Positions 42,175-50,877 of a stretch of DNA of 53,815 bases are shown piece after piece. The stretch is taken from NCBI GenBank assembly GCA_039930045.1, contig JBDSQB010000013.1, positions 1 to 53,815 of the forward strand, given 5' to 3'. The notes below the pieces were generated by a model. It made no database searches. It saw only the letters and a list, made by a program, of their open reading frames with translations, and was not told the DNA's origin. Each line of letters opens with the position of its first letter. Position 1 is the first letter of the stretch. The stretch is from Chthoniobacterales bacterium. GTDB taxonomy: Bacteria; Verrucomicrobiota; Verrucomicrobiia; Chthoniobacterales; DASVRZ01. Both the position numbers and the translations under genes were made by a program.

Positions 42175-43421
42175 TCGTCCTCATTACAAACACCACGCTC
42201 GCCAGCAACGGCGGCACGCAAACTGTCGTCGCGGAGATCGCGCGCCTGCTCCGTCAGCGAGGGCATCAGGTGATGCTGTATTCGTCGAAACTCGGTCATG
42301 TCGCCGACCTGCTGATCGAGGATAAATTTGCCGTGGTTAGCAACCTCCGCGACCTCCCATTCAAGCCCGACATCATTCACGGCCAGCATCATCTCGAGAC
42401 CATGAGCGCGCTGATGGCCCTGCCGGAAACGCCCTGCGTTTACTACATTCACGGCGTCACCCCGTGGCAGGAACGCGTGCCGATTCACCCGCGCATCCTG
42501 GGTTACATCAACCTCTCGGAGATCAGCACATTTCGCTGCTCGGTGCAGAAATGCATCCCGCTGGAGCGATTTTACTCGCTGGGAAATCACATCAATTTCG
42601 GTCTTTTTCCCACACCGAAAACGCCACCGACCCGACTAGGGACCGCCGCGTATTGTCCACGCATCGCCGCCACTCCGGCCACACTGGAAAACGTTGAACG
42701 CCTCTGCCGTGAGCACGGGATCGAGCTGCATCACGAGACCGAGTGGAGTCGGGGAAGCATCGCCGATCCGCTGGCGGTTTACCAAGGATACGACCTCATT
42801 TTTGGCACGGGCCGCACCGCCTTGGAGGCGCTCGCCGTCGGCTGTGTGGTGAGCTCGACCGATCAGGAAAAACTCGGGCCGCTGATCACTCCGGCAAACA
42901 TCGCTGAACGGCGCACGGTGAATTTCACGATGGCGCTTTGGGAGGAACAGACGCCCTACACGACACTCTCCGCGCAACTGGCCGCTTACGATCCCGCCGC
43001 CCAGCAGGAGGTGTATCACTACATCCGGCGCGAGGCGGATTTCGAAAAAGCGGCCGATGATCTGGTGCAAATCTACGAGAAAATCATCGCCGAATGGAAG
43101 ACGATGGAGCGCCCCAGTTTCGTGGACGACATGACCGCTGCGAGCGATTATCTGCGCGCACTCACGCCGCTCTTTGCCGACCACGAGCGGGTCGAGAAAA
43201 TGCGCCAGGCCCACGAGCGCATCCAGCGGCGCAACGAAGTTTTGGAGGCGCGCGTCGCCGACCTGAAACAGAAACATCAGACCGCGCTCGAAGTCCCGCC
43301 GAAGCCGATCCAGAAAATCATCGAACTCCTCCGCCGGTTCGCTGCGACGCATCCGATCCGGCGCGTTTTCATTGGAAAACTGCTCCGCCGCATCGAGGAA
43401 TTGCTCCAGACGCCGCCCTAA
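42171..43421 (+). CDS. GT-B type glycosyltransferase-like protein with C-terminal coiled coil
   Basis: A 416-aa product. The N terminus is a glycosyltransferase-4-like Rossmann half with SNGGTQTVVAEIARLLRQRGH and DIIHGQHHLETMSALM. The donor half has a degenerate DLIFGTGRTALEALAVG, lacking most of the usual Glu-rich site. After residue 330 a helical coiled-coil tail appears (RIQRRNEVLEARVADLKQKH). It could be a sugar transferase with an unusual donor or a non-catalytic relative. Coupled to mpl by a 4-base overlap, which suggests a link to cell envelope sugars. Confidence 0.75.
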   Translation: MIVLITNTTLASNGGTQTVVAEIARLLRQRGHQVMLYSSKLGHVADLLIEDKFAVVSNLRDLPFKPDIIHGQHHLETMSALMALPETPCVYYIHGVTPWQERVPIHPRILGYINLSEISTFRCSVQKCIPLERFYSLGNHINFGLFPTPKTPPTRLGTAAYCPRIAATPATLENVERLCREHGIELHHETEWSRGSIADPLAVYQGYDLIFGTGRTALEALAVGCVVSSTDQEKLGPLITPANIAERRTVNFTMALWEEQTPYTTLSAQLAAYDPAAQQEVYHYIRREADFEKAADDLVQIYEKIIAEWKTMERPSFVDDMTAASDYLRALTPLFADHERVEKMRQAHERIQRRNEVLEARVADLKQKHQTALEVPPKPIQKIIELLRRFAATHPIRRVFIGKLLRRIEELLQTPP

Positions 43422-43470
43422 CTTCGGGCTTTAGCTTTCGAGCGAGAGTCGTATCATTCGCGCCCGTTCC

Positions 43471-46400
43471 ATGTATCTCCAGTCCCTCGAAATCCAAGGC
43501 TTCAAGTCCTTCGCCAACCGCACCCTGATCGAGTTTCATCGTGGTGTGACGGCCATTGTCGGGCCGAATGGCTGCGGGAAATCGAACGTCCTCGACTCCA
43601 TTCGCTGGGTGCTCGGCGAGCAGTCCGCCAAGGCTTTGCGCGGCGGCGAAATGGCCGACGTGATCTTCTCCGGCACCGATTCGCGGGCGGCGGTCGGCAT
43701 GGCCGAGGTCTCGATGACGTTTGCCGAATGCGAGGCCGAGCTCGGGCTCGACTACCACGAGGTGCGGATCACGCGCCGGGTGTTTCGCGACGGACGCTCC
43801 GAATATCTCCTCAATAAAACGCCCTGCCGACTGCGCGACATCCATCTCCTTTTCATGGATACGGGCATCGGCCGCTCCGCCTATTCCATCATGGAACAGG
43901 GCAAGATCGACCAAATCCTCAGCTCCCGGCCCGAGGAACGCCGCGCCATTTTCGAGGAAGCGGCGGGCATCACGAAATACAAGTCGCAGAAGAAAGAAGC
44001 CCTGCGAAAACTGGAATTCACCGAGGCCAATCTCCTTCGCCTGACCGACGTGATGCGCGAAGTGAAGCGCCAGATCGGCAGCCTCCAGCGTCAGGCGGGC
44101 AAAGCGCGGCGCTACCAGTCTTTGCTCGGCGAGCTGCGCATTCTCGACACGCATCTTTCGCGGAAACGCCACGACGATCTTCAGAAGGAAATCCTCGAAA
44201 TAGATTCCGCCCTAACTCAAATCACCGACAACCAGCAATCCACCGAGTCGCATGTGACTCAATTGGAAAACGGCCTGACCGCGAAAAAAATGGAGCTGGC
44301 CGAGATGGAAACGCGCATCGCCGACGCCCGGCAGCGTGTCCAGGATCTGAAAAACGACATCGCCAACGGTGAAAGTCGGATTGGTTTCAACCGCGAGCGG
44401 ATCGTCGAGTTCGGCACGCTGGCCGAGCGGTATCAGACCGATCTCGCGGCGGGTGAGGAGAAATTGCTCACCCAAGAATCGCAGATTGCCGACACCGATC
44501 AGCAGCTCGAAGAAGCCTCTTCCCTCCTCACAACCGAGGAAGCTGCGCTCGCTTCGCACTCGGATGCGGTGACGAAACTCCGCGACAAACGCGTGGCCGC
44601 CGAGACCGCGCTGCGCCAGTCGGACACGACGCTTTCCCAATCCGAGGGACGCTCGAACGCACTTCGCACTGAGCTGGCGAATCTCACCGGGCAGCATCAG
44701 GGCACCGAGGCGCGCACGGCTGCGCTCACTCAGGAACTGACCACCGCCACGACTCGCCGCGACGAATTGGCGGGTCAGATCGCCACGGCGCGCGAGACGT
44801 TGCAGTCGGCTCAAACTCGACTCAGCGAGGCCCGCGAGCAGCAGCGTCAGCTTGAGGAACGTCTGAAAACCGCCCAGTCCGATCTCAGTCAGATGGAAAA
44901 AGAGCTCACTGCTGCCCAGCGAGCCGTCGCGGAAAATGATTCGCGCCTCAGCGTTTTGCGTCAGCTCAACGAGGAAGGCGCGGGACTTGGCGCAGGCACG
45001 CAGGCCGTCCTGAAAGGCCCGAACAAGGCCGCGATTTTGGGCTCGCTCGCCTCGCAGATTGAGACGGAACCCGAGTTCATCACCGCCATCGAGACGGCGC
45101 TCGGGGCGCAGTTGCAGACGATTCTGTTGAAGGAAAGCATGGTCGTTCCGCAGATTTTCGAGACGCTCGTGCAGAAGAAGCAAGGCCGCGCCGCCCTCGC
45201 TCCAGTCGAGTTGCAGTCCAATGGCGGCCACGAGCAGCACTTTTTGCCCGAGGGCGCATTGGCCTGGGCGCTCGACAAGGTGAAAGTGGACGCCCCGGCC
45301 CAGCCGCTCGTGCGCCAGCTTCTCGGAAAAACCCTCCTCGTCGCCGATCTCGACGCTGCACTCAAACTCCGCGCGTCGCATCCCGACCACACGTTTGCCG
45401 CGCTCGACGGGACGATTCTTTCCGCCGACGGCGTGATTCAGGGCGGGCAAACGTCCGACGCCGCGAACTCCGTTTTGGCCCGGAAAAATCAGATCACCGC
45501 GCTGCAAAAGACTCTCGAAGCGGCCCGCGAGACGCTGGCTGCGGCCGAAAAAAGACGGTCGAGTTCCAATGAAATGCTGGAAACATTGCGGACCGATTTG
45601 CAGTCGCGCCGCGACCTCGTGCAGGAAGCGCACCTGGCCGGTTCGTCGGCGCAAAGCCAGCTCGCCAATCTCGAACGCGACCTGCGCGACTCCGAAAACA
45701 AGGTTCGCACCCTCGAATGGGAGCGCGACAGCCTCGCCAAACGCGCCGCGACGGCGACCGCATCCATCGAGCAGACGACGCTGCAACTCGCGGAACTGGC
45801 GGCCCTGATTTCGAGTCATCAGGACAAGCGATCCGAGTTGCAATCGACTCTCGACCAGGCGCGCGATGAGGAAAATCGGCTCTCGGAAACCCTCAGCGAG
45901 GCCCGCATTCGCGTCGCCACGGAGCGTCAGCGGGCGGAGAATCTGCGGCGTCAGCGTCAGCCGATGGCGGCGCGTTTGACCGAGTTGCGCGAGCTGATTG
46001 CCCAGCGCAAGAACGACATTCAAGCCTATCGCGAACGGACGATTACCCTGGAAAAAGAGATCGAGGGCATCACGAGCCGCGTGGCGACGAGCCGGGACGG
46101 ACTCGGTTCGGCGGAAAAGGTGGCGGGAGAGTTGCAGGAGGAACGAAAGGAACTCATCCGGGTCACGGGCGAGTCTGAGACGAGTCTGCGCGAGGCTCGG
46201 AAACGGTTGTTTCAGTTTCAGGAAGAGCGCGGGCAGAAAGAAATCCGCAAAACGCAGATCGGACTGAAACTCGAATCCATTTTCGAGCACATCCAGCGTC
46301 GGTATCAGATGGATTTGGCCAGTTTTACGCCCGACACGTATGGATTCAACGTCGCGGTGCGGGATTTGAAGGCGAGAGCCGCCTCTAAATCTGCCGTTTC

Positions 46401-47430
46401 CGACCATTCCAACCCTTCGGCGGAACCCGGAACGCATGTTTCCGACCTCGCCAACCCTTTGGCGGACTCCGGAACGTATGTATCCGACCTCGCCAACCCT
46501 TCGGCGGACCCCGGAACGTATGTATCCGACCCCGCCAACCCTTCGGCGAACCCCGGAACGCGTGTATCCGACCTTCCCAACCCTTTGGCGGACGCCGGAA
46601 CATCTGCATTCGAAGGCCCCAATCCTTCGGCAGAGGCGAGCACAAGTGTCTCCAAGGCATCGGAAAATGGCGAAGATTGGGCCTTCGTCGAGCGCGCCGT
46701 GGCCGAGCTGACCGAACGCGTGGATGCGATCGGGCCGGTGAATCTGGAGGCAATCCAGGAGTTCGACGAACTGGAGGAACGCGGGAAGTTTTTGGACGAG
46801 CAGAACAACGATCTGGTGCGCTCGAAGGCCGAGTTGCTGGATGCCATCGCGAAGATCAATCACACGACGAAGCAGCTCTTTGCGGACACGTTTGAGCAGA
46901 TTCGGGTGAATTTTCAGGAGATGTTTACGGAGCTTTTTGGGGGCGGAAAGGCGAATTTATTGCTCACCGACGACTCCGATCCGCTGGAAAGTGGCATCGA
47001 GATCGTGGCCAAGCCGCCGGGGAAACAGTTGAGTTCCATTACGCTCTTGAGCGGTGGCGAGAAGACGATGACGGCCGTGGCGCTGCTGTTCTCCATCTAT
47101 ATGGTGAAGCCGAGCCCGTTTTGCGTGCTGGATGAAATGGATGCGCCGTTGGATGAGTCGAATATCAATCGGTTTATCAAGATTCTGGACCGGTTTGTGG
47201 CGCAGAGTCAGTTTGTGGTGATTACTCACAACAAGCGGACCATCGCCAAAGCGGACGTGCTCTACGGCGTGACGATGGAGGAGCAGGGCGTGAGCAAATT
47301 GGTCGGGGTGAAACTGACGCGGCGCGAGGATTCGGTGGGGGGTCATGAGTTGGAAGGAGCGAATCCGCCGAGTATTGCGGAGAGTTTCGGGAAAAGCGGG
47401 AATCTGCATAGCGAGTCGCCGGGGTCCTAA
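43471..47430 (+). CDS. smc: Chromosome segregation protein SMC with inserted tandem repeat
   Basis: A 1319-aa condensin ATPase that organises and separates the chromosome. Walker A (GPNGCGKS at residues 31-38) is in the N-terminal half and SGGEKT (1194-1199) with Walker B VLDEMDAPLD (about 1219-1228) in the C-terminal half. Two long coiled coils (about 170-500 and 680-960) flank a hinge with LGAGTQAVLKGPNKAAILGS near residue 500. Between the second coil and the C-terminal head, at 976-1059, lies a 14-residue tandem repeat of disordered, Pro/Asp-rich sequence, making the protein longer than the usual ~1180 aa. The 27-bp inverted repeat lies just after the stop. Confidence 0.95.
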   Translation: MYLQSLEIQGFKSFANRTLIEFHRGVTAIVGPNGCGKSNVLDSIRWVLGEQSAKALRGGEMADVIFSGTDSRAAVGMAEVSMTFAECEAELGLDYHEVRITRRVFRDGRSEYLLNKTPCRLRDIHLLFMDTGIGRSAYSIMEQGKIDQILSSRPEERRAIFEEAAGITKYKSQKKEALRKLEFTEANLLRLTDVMREVKRQIGSLQRQAGKARRYQSLLGELRILDTHLSRKRHDDLQKEILEIDSALTQITDNQQSTESHVTQLENGLTAKKMELAEMETRIADARQRVQDLKNDIANGESRIGFNRERIVEFGTLAERYQTDLAAGEEKLLTQESQIADTDQQLEEASSLLTTEEAALASHSDAVTKLRDKRVAAETALRQSDTTLSQSEGRSNALRTELANLTGQHQGTEARTAALTQELTTATTRRDELAGQIATARETLQSAQTRLSEAREQQRQLEERLKTAQSDLSQMEKELTAAQRAVAENDSRLSVLRQLNEEGAGLGAGTQAVLKGPNKAAILGSLASQIETEPEFITAIETALGAQLQTILLKESMVVPQIFETLVQKKQGRAALAPVELQSNGGHEQHFLPEGALAWALDKVKVDAPAQPLVRQLLGKTLLVADLDAALKLRASHPDHTFAALDGTILSADGVIQGGQTSDAANSVLARKNQITALQKTLEAARETLAAAEKRRSSSNEMLETLRTDLQSRRDLVQEAHLAGSSAQSQLANLERDLRDSENKVRTLEWERDSLAKRAATATASIEQTTLQLAELAALISSHQDKRSELQSTLDQARDEENRLSETLSEARIRVATERQRAENLRRQRQPMAARLTELRELIAQRKNDIQAYRERTITLEKEIEGITSRVATSRDGLGSAEKVAGELQEERKELIRVTGESETSLREARKRLFQFQEERGQKEIRKTQIGLKLESIFEHIQRRYQMDLASFTPDTYGFNVAVRDLKARAASKSAVSDHSNPSAEPGTHVSDLANPLADSGTYVSDLANPSADPGTYVSDPANPSANPGTRVSDLPNPLADAGTSAFEGPNPSAEASTSVSKASENGEDWAFVERAVAELTERVDAIGPVNLEAIQEFDELEERGKFLDEQNNDLVRSKAELLDAIAKINHTTKQLFADTFEQIRVNFQEMFTELFGGGKANLLLTDDSDPLESGIEIVAKPPGKQLSSITLLSGGEKTMTAVALLFSIYMVKPSPFCVLDEMDAPLDESNINRFIKILDRFVAQSQFVVITHNKRTIAKADVLYGVTMEEQGVSKLVGVKLTRREDSVGGHELEGANPPSIAESFGKSGNLHSESPGS
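46396..46647 (+). repeat. Tandem repeat array C inside smc, 42-bp period, six copies
   Basis: Six units of 42 bp, one per 14 codons, start at 46396, 46438, 46480, 46522, 46564 and 46606 (VSDLANPSADPGTY and variants). The array is in frame, so the protein stays open. The residues are Ser, Asp, Asn, Pro and Gly rich and should be unstructured. The repeat length is twice that of arrays A and B. Confidence 0.92.
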
Positions 47431-47480
47431 GGGGCTGAGTGGGACGTGGTCTGGGGAGTTGAGGTGGAGCGGAAAGTCTT

Positions 47481-47610
47481 CCGGGAGCGCACGCGTCTCG
47501 CGTGTTCCCTTTTGCGTCTCGCGAAAGGGCTTTGACGTTCGTGGTCCTCTCACGGGGAAAGCTTTGAGGCGAGACACCTCAAAGAACACGCGAGACGCGT
47601 GCGCTCCCGG
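47481..47610. repeat. Large palindromic element with 27-bp perfect inverted repeat
   Basis: Arms 47481-47507 and 47584-47610 are exactly complementary (27 bp, starting CCGGGAGCGCACGCGTCTCG). The 76 bases between them hold two further hairpins: CCCTTT-...-AAAGGG and CTTTGAGG-CGAGACA-CCTCAAAG. The element lies in the gap between the convergent smc and lipid kinase genes. It resembles REP-type or miniature inverted-repeat elements; no target-site duplication could be proven. Confidence 0.9.
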
Positions 47611-47614
47611 GGAA

Positions 47615-48553
47615 TTACGCAGCCCCGCGCGGGGTGAAGACTCGCAATGCGCCGGGCAAGGTTTCCAGGGTCAAGGGCGTTTCTCCGAAGGCAACGCCAT
47701 CGACGTGCGCGGGGACGGGGACGAGGGCGTTGATGGTGACGCGCCCGGCGGTGAAGGTCTCGATCTTCGACGAGTGACGACGTTTCCCCCGAAAGATGGA
47801 GTGGAAATGACGCAGCAATTCCCATTTCGTGAAGCGGCGAAAGAGCGAGATGGTGAATAATCCATCGGTGAGATTTGCCCCCGGCGAGACGGTGAAGCCG
47901 GCGCCGTAGAAGGGGCCGTTGGCCGCGACGACGAAGAGCGCGCGGTGGTGCAACGTGTGCGAGCGGCGTTCGCGGGTGGTGTATTTTCGGCGGGAGCCGG
48001 GAGCCAGCGCCTCGTCGATGGAGCGGTCGAAGGTGAGGTGAAATCTCGGGGCGCGGTAGTGGAATGCGGTGCGGAGAAATTGCAGCCAGCGGGTCCAGTG
48101 TCCGCCTTTGATCTCCTCGCCGAGAGGAAAAAGGGCGGCGTCGAGTCCGGCGCCAGCGGCCTCGAAGAAGACGCGGGAGTTGTTGGCGAGGCCGACGTCG
48201 ATGCGAGTCGCATGGTTATCTAAAATGACGGCGCAGGCGGCGGCGAGGGCCGACGGAATCCGCAGGCTGCGGGCGATATTATTGAAAGTCCCACTCGGGA
48301 TGATGCCTAGAATGACGTCGCTGTGGACGAGCTGGCGGGCGACTTCGCTAACGGTGCCATCGCCCCCGGAGACGAGAACGATGTCGAAGTGATCTGCGAC
48401 AGCCCGGCGGGCGAAAGTGGCGGCGTCGTTTTCGCCATGGATCTCGGCGAGTTCCATTGTGAAGGGCGCGGTGGCGAGTGCGGCTCGAATGGCGTCGCTG
48501 TTCCCGGTGTCGGTATCGCCGGAATCTGGATTCGTGAGGAGGAGGGCACGCAT
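47615..48553 (-). CDS. Diacylglycerol kinase-like lipid kinase (YegS/DagK family)
   Basis: A 312-aa protein of the DAGK catalytic-domain family. The nucleotide site VSGGDGTVSEVARQLVHS and IIPSGTFNNIARSLRIPSAL are present, with the small domain EAAGAGLDAALFPLG and VVAANGPFYGAGFTVSPGA. The usual GGDGTxNEV has Ser for Asn (TVSEV). It probably phosphorylates a lipid or sphingoid base for recycling. The substrate is uncertain. It ends next to the palindromic element. Confidence 0.9.
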   Translation of the reverse strand: MRALLLTNPDSGDTDTGNSDAIRAALATAPFTMELAEIHGENDAATFARRAVADHFDIVLVSGGDGTVSEVARQLVHSDVILGIIPSGTFNNIARSLRIPSALAAACAVILDNHATRIDVGLANNSRVFFEAAGAGLDAALFPLGEEIKGGHWTRWLQFLRTAFHYRAPRFHLTFDRSIDEALAPGSRRKYTTRERRSHTLHHRALFVVAANGPFYGAGFTVSPGANLTDGLFTISLFRRFTKWELLRHFHSIFRGKRRHSSKIETFTAGRVTINALVPVPAHVDGVAFGETPLTLETLPGALRVFTPRGAA

Positions 48554-48640
48554 GGCCGGGAATCTAGCGGCAGATTTATTTGTTAGAAAGCCGAGTCTGA
48601 GCGCTTGCTAGCTGTTTACAAAATGGGTAAGGATCATTGC

Positions 48641-49486
48641 ATGAAAACACCGCTGAGATTTTCGAGGTTGGGAGCGTGCCTTTTCGCGGGGCTGATGACG
48701 TTGCACGCGACGGGCTGGAGTCAGGGGGCTCCCTCGCAACAAGACAAGGCCCAGACGCTGCTCCAGGAGGTGAAGAACCGGGAATTGGATCGTCAGCGCG
48801 CCGAGAAAATGAAGGAAGTGGAGCGGCTCAATGAGGATCTGGAGAAGGACAAACGCGAGGCGGAGGACCTCAAGCAAAGCGTGGTGACGATGGACAAGGC
48901 GGTGACGGATTCGCAAAACCGGCTGACGCAATTGATGAATCAGAAGAAGCAATTTGCCAAGATGATGGAGGTCGCGGGGCTGCAAATCGACGCGGAGACG
49001 TTGAAAGTGGAGGGCCTGAAGATGTTGAGCGACGCGCAGTCGAAGCAGGTCGTGGCGCTCGCCAAGCGGGTGGAGGAAAAGGAAGTCCGCGGCGCAATCG
49101 AGAAGGCGAAGATGATGCCAACGAAAAACACGGGCGAGGGCTCCAGTGCCGACTTCGACCGCAAGCTGGACCGGGCCGAACGTGCGACATCCACTGCTCG
49201 CGTCGATGCGCGTGAGGCGATGACCGCCGCCACGGCCAAGTTGCAGGCCGCCAGCGCCGCCGATGAAAAAGCCCGCGCCCGCGCTGCCGAACTGGGCATC
49301 CCGATTCGCGGCGAACCCGCCCCGACCCAGGAAAACGTGGAGCCTTTGCAGGAGGTCGATCCGATGAAAGAAGCCGATCCCGCTGCAGCAGCGGATCCCA
49401 CGAAAGCCGCGCCGTCGCCCGGCGACACGGAGAATTATCCACGCGCCGTCCCGCTGCACCCGGAGAAGCTGCCGAAGACGCCGTAG
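48641..49486 (+). CDS. Exported coiled-coil protein of unknown function, 281 aa
   Basis: A signal peptide (SRLGACLFAGLMTLHATGWS, cleaved near residue 28) precedes a long coiled coil from about 35 to 165 with heptad patterns such as RAEKMKEVERLNEDLEKDKR and MDKAVTDSQNRLTQLMNQKK. A second helical part runs to about 225, and the end is Pro/Ala/Asp-rich (ADPAAAADPTKAAPSPGDTE). It has no domain I recognise. Coiled-coil periplasmic proteins can bridge envelope machines, but nothing here shows it. Start ATG at 48641 follows a possible promoter or Shine-Dalgarno stretch (TAAGGA). Confidence 0.72.
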   Translation: MKTPLRFSRLGACLFAGLMTLHATGWSQGAPSQQDKAQTLLQEVKNRELDRQRAEKMKEVERLNEDLEKDKREAEDLKQSVVTMDKAVTDSQNRLTQLMNQKKQFAKMMEVAGLQIDAETLKVEGLKMLSDAQSKQVVALAKRVEEKEVRGAIEKAKMMPTKNTGEGSSADFDRKLDRAERATSTARVDAREAMTAATAKLQAASAADEKARARAAELGIPIRGEPAPTQENVEPLQEVDPMKEADPAAAADPTKAAPSPGDTENYPRAVPLHPEKLPKTP

Positions 49487-49543
49487 GTTTTCCCAGCAAT
49501 TTAGGTTTACAACTCGCGGGCCGGGTCTGGTAGGAATGGCGGA

Positions 49544-50749
49544 ATGCCTGCTTCCCAGAAACCACTCGTCATCAGCGTTTGCGGCACGTTCCTCAAGCCG
49601 GAGATGCTCAGCGTGTATCGTCAGGTCACGGGTCTGACGCGCTGGCGGACGGAAGTGTGGTGCGAGGAGCGGATCCACGCGGAGCAGTTTCCCTTCGAGC
49701 CGCTGACGGTGATGAAAAAAAACAAGTTTCGGCCACGGGGAAATTTCCTGCGCCGGTTCTGGTTGAAGCACGTGCTGAAGAAGTGGAATCCAGTGCAAGT
49801 CCTGCCGCCGCCCGGCTGGCACAGCCACAATCTCGCTCCCTTGCTGGCGAAGGCGGGGCCGCAACTGCTGCACGTCTATTATGGACACAAGGCGGCAAAA
49901 TTTCTCCCGATGATCCAGGCTTGGGGCGGGCCGCTGATCGTGTCGTTTCACGGCGTCGATGCCACGGATGCGGCCTACAAGGACGAATACGCGCACGCGC
50001 TGCCGGGTGTTTTTGCCACGGCGACGCTGGTGCTGGCGAGGAGCCAATCGTTGCTCGACCGCGTCCGCGAAATGGGGTGTCCGCCCGAAAAACTGCGGCT
50101 CAATCGGACTCCCATTCCATTGGAGGGAATCGTCCGCCGTGTGCGCACCGCGCCCGAAGATGGGAGTTGGATCGCACTGCAAGCCTGCCGGTTGATCGCG
50201 AAGAAAGGGCTGCTGACCGCCATCGAGGCGTTTGCGGTTTTCCAGAAGAAATATCCGCTCGCGCAGTTCTGGATCGCTGGCGAAGGGCCGCAACGAAAAG
50301 CACTGGAGGAGAAAATCCTTTCATTGGAGTTGCAGTCGAATGTGAAACTCCTGGGCTGGATTTCTTCCACCGAACTGTATCGCCGCATCGACAACGCACA
50401 CCTTTTTCTCCATCCGAGCGAAATGACGGCCAGCGGAGATCGCGAGGGCGTTCCGAATGCGATGCTGGAGGCGATGGCCGCTGGTTTGCCGGTCGTTGCC
50501 ACCAACCACGGAGGCATTCCCGAGGCCGTGACGCATGGGGAGGATGGATGGCTGGTCGCTGAGAAATCGCCGCAGGAACTCGCCGCCGCCTTGCTGGAAA
50601 TCACAGGCGACTTCCATCGTTATCAGGCGTTCTCCCAAGCTGCGTTGACAAACATCGAGCGCACTTACGGCCTGCCGCAAAGTCTCGCCGCGTTGGAAAA
50701 TTGCTACGACGAGGCGCTCGCCTCAGCGACTGGAAAAAAGACTTTGTGA
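49544..50749 (+). CDS. Glycosyltransferase family 4 protein
   Basis: A 401-aa GT-B glycosyltransferase. The donor-domain markers are SWIALQACRLIAKKGLLTAI, FWIAGEGPQRKALEE, NVKLLGWISSTELYR and the strong EGVPNAMLEAMAAGLPVVATNHGGIPEAV block with the catalytic Glu. The N-terminal half, ISVCGTFLKPEMLSVYRQVT, differs from typical members. It probably adds a hexose to a surface polysaccharide or lipid. Its stop overlaps a Crp/Fnr-like palindrome that likely serves the atp operon. Confidence 0.9.
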   Translation: MPASQKPLVISVCGTFLKPEMLSVYRQVTGLTRWRTEVWCEERIHAEQFPFEPLTVMKKNKFRPRGNFLRRFWLKHVLKKWNPVQVLPPPGWHSHNLAPLLAKAGPQLLHVYYGHKAAKFLPMIQAWGGPLIVSFHGVDATDAAYKDEYAHALPGVFATATLVLARSQSLLDRVREMGCPPEKLRLNRTPIPLEGIVRRVRTAPEDGSWIALQACRLIAKKGLLTAIEAFAVFQKKYPLAQFWIAGEGPQRKALEEKILSLELQSNVKLLGWISSTELYRRIDNAHLFLHPSEMTASGDREGVPNAMLEAMAAGLPVVATNHGGIPEAVTHGEDGWLVAEKSPQELAAALLEITGDFHRYQAFSQAALTNIERTYGLPQSLAALENCYDEALASATGKKTL

Positions 50750-50762
50750 AAAATTTCACAAA
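50743..50762 (+). promoter_or_regulatory. Crp/Fnr-type operator upstream of the atp operon
   Basis: The palindrome TTTGTGAAAAATTTCACAAA holds TGTGA-N6-TCACA, the classic Crp-family target. It overlaps the end of the glycosyltransferase gene. Its centre is about 60 bases before the start predicted from the promoter at 50778-50806, a class I activator spacing. Confidence 0.6.
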
Positions 50763-50777
50763 CCTCGCAATTTAGAC

Positions 50778-50806
50778 TTGTCAAAGCTACCAAGACGCGT
50801 TTTTAT
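50778..50806 (+). promoter_or_regulatory. Promoter of the atp operon
   Basis: TTGTCA (50778-50783), a 17-base spacer and TTTTAT (50801-50806). The start would be near 50813, with a leader of about 65 bases to atpB. The -10 box is weak, consistent with an activator-dependent promoter. Confidence 0.5.
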
Positions 50807-50877
50807 GTCGCCCTGCCAAGCGACTGTCGGCTCCCCTCCCCGGTTCGTTCTAACCGTCCTTTGGCTTTTTTGAACCC

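Noticed and set aside
44212-46863. 883-residue ORF antisense to smc
   Set aside because: Shadow of the SMC coiled coil, rich in Arg and Leu as expected from the reverse of coiled-coil codons.
48608-50293. 561-residue ORF antisense to the coiled-coil and glycosyltransferase genes
   Set aside because: Crosses two oppositely oriented genes and lacks any domain.
50741-50770. Terminator after the glycosyltransferase gene
   Set aside because: The palindrome is AT-rich without a GC stem or T-run; the Crp-type reading fits better.
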